Assembly: GCA_002476905.1 (NCBI GenBank)
Contig: DLND01000182.1
Span: forward strand, 1-6,069
From: Flavobacteriales bacterium UBA7519
GTDB taxonomy: Bacteria > Bacteroidota > Bacteroidia > Flavobacteriales > Weeksellaceae
Length of the DNA: 6,069 nt
Reading direction: 5' to 3'
Shown here: piece after piece, positions 5,677 through 6,069 of the stretch
Numbering within the stretch: the stretch's first letter is position 1
How the letters are laid out: each line of letters starts with the position of its first letter
Made by a program: the position numbers and the translations under genes
Notes under the pieces: model-generated
Told to the model about the DNA's origin: nothing
The model's input: the letters and a program-made list of their open reading frames with translations, nothing else
Databases searched by the model: none

Positions 5677-6069
5677 CTATTTAATTTCTATTGCCTTTTT
5701 GTTTTCTTCTTTACCCTTTATTTTACCAACTTTTATTTTCAATACCCCGTTATTCATAGAAGCATCTATATATTCAGGGTCGGCATTCTCGGGTAATTGA
5801 AACATTCGTTGGAACGAGGCATAACCATATTCACGGCGCATCCAGTTGCCTTCGTTTTCTTCTTTTTCGTATTGTTTTTCAGAAGAAACAACTAAGCAAT
5901 TGTCCTTAACTTCAAGTTTAATGTCTTTTTTATCCATTCCCGGCACGGCTAAAGATACCTCAAAGGTGTCGCCTTTATCGTTTATGTTCACTGCGGGTAC
6001 GCTGGCGATTTCTTCCGAACCCGAAGCCTGGTCGTCAATTTTTTCACCAAAAAATTTCTCAACAACATT
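5677..6069 (-). CDS. hsp20: Hsp20 family small heat-shock protein (N-terminus beyond window)
   Basis: The frame is open to the window edge, giving 130 visible residues. No ATG is present in the visible part, and a GTG at 5991 lies inside the conserved domain, so the real start is outside, probably some 15-25 residues upstream. The alpha-crystallin domain begins at VPAVNINDKGDTFEVSLAVP and continues with GMDKKDIKLEVKDNCLVVSS, the loop EKQYEKEENEGNWMRREYGY, and ASFQRMFQLPENADPEYIDA. The A-x-x-x-n-G-V-L-x-I motif is present as ASMNNGVLKIKV, and a C-terminal IxI motif (AIEIK) used in oligomer assembly is intact. Such proteins are ATP-independent holdases in the cytoplasm that pass unfolded clients to DnaK/DnaJ and ClpB. 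It is the first visible gene of the island, followed by yfdX. Confidence 0.96.
   Translation of the reverse strand, partial: NVVEKFFGEKIDDQASGSEEIASVPAVNINDKGDTFEVSLAVPGMDKKDIKLEVKDNCLVVSSEKQYEKEENEGNWMRREYGYASFQRMFQLPENADPEYIDASMNNGVLKIKVGKIKGKEENKKAIEIK

Overview
The window is an AT-rich stretch of a bacterial genome, most likely Bacteroidota. Reasons: A/T-rich leaders without strong GGAGG Shine-Dalgarno sites, closest recall of the protein sequences to Bacteroidota versions of these families, and a short Cys-anchored lipoprotein style typical of that phylum. Every gene I can support lies on the minus strand, so transcription runs from high to low coordinates. I see no rRNA, tRNA, CRISPR array, transposase or integrase, and no gene-free gap over 300 bases.

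In transcription order: Hsp20 small heat-shock protein (cut by the right edge), a YfdX-family protein with a lipoprotein signal, a terminator-like hairpin, a small lipoprotein with a frameshift in an A7 run, a small Cys-rich ORF that may carry a nonsense codon, a YugP-like zinc metallopeptidase gene that has lost its middle, an intact CbpA-type DnaJ, a 5'-truncated ClpB/ClpK remnant, a 332-residue protein that looks like a ribosome-hibernation (HPF) domain joined to an ECF-like sigma factor, a 119-residue protein distantly like DinD/BRO-N proteins, a 43-codon ORF, and the start of an HdeD membrane protein that runs into a perfect inverted repeat at the left edge.

Hsp20 + YfdX + DnaJ + ClpB/ClpK + HdeD is the core content of the transmissible locus of heat resistance (LHR, also called TLQC) known from Enterobacteriaceae and Pseudomonas. 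I read the window as a Bacteroidota counterpart: cytoplasmic holdase (Hsp20), co-chaperone (DnaJ), disaggregase (ClpB, here only a stub), envelope factors (YfdX lipoprotein, HdeD) and a membrane protease (YugP). The HPF-sigma protein is the most novel element and could link ribosome hibernation or stress sensing to transcription of the island.

The segment from about 1920 to 4511 shows four independent-looking lesions (ClpB truncation, YugP internal deletion, possible nonsense codon, homopolymer frameshift) around an intact dnaJ, and the left edge is a fold-back. Either the island is decaying in this strain, or the sequence is a low-coverage assembly with collapsed segments. Read mapping would separate the two.
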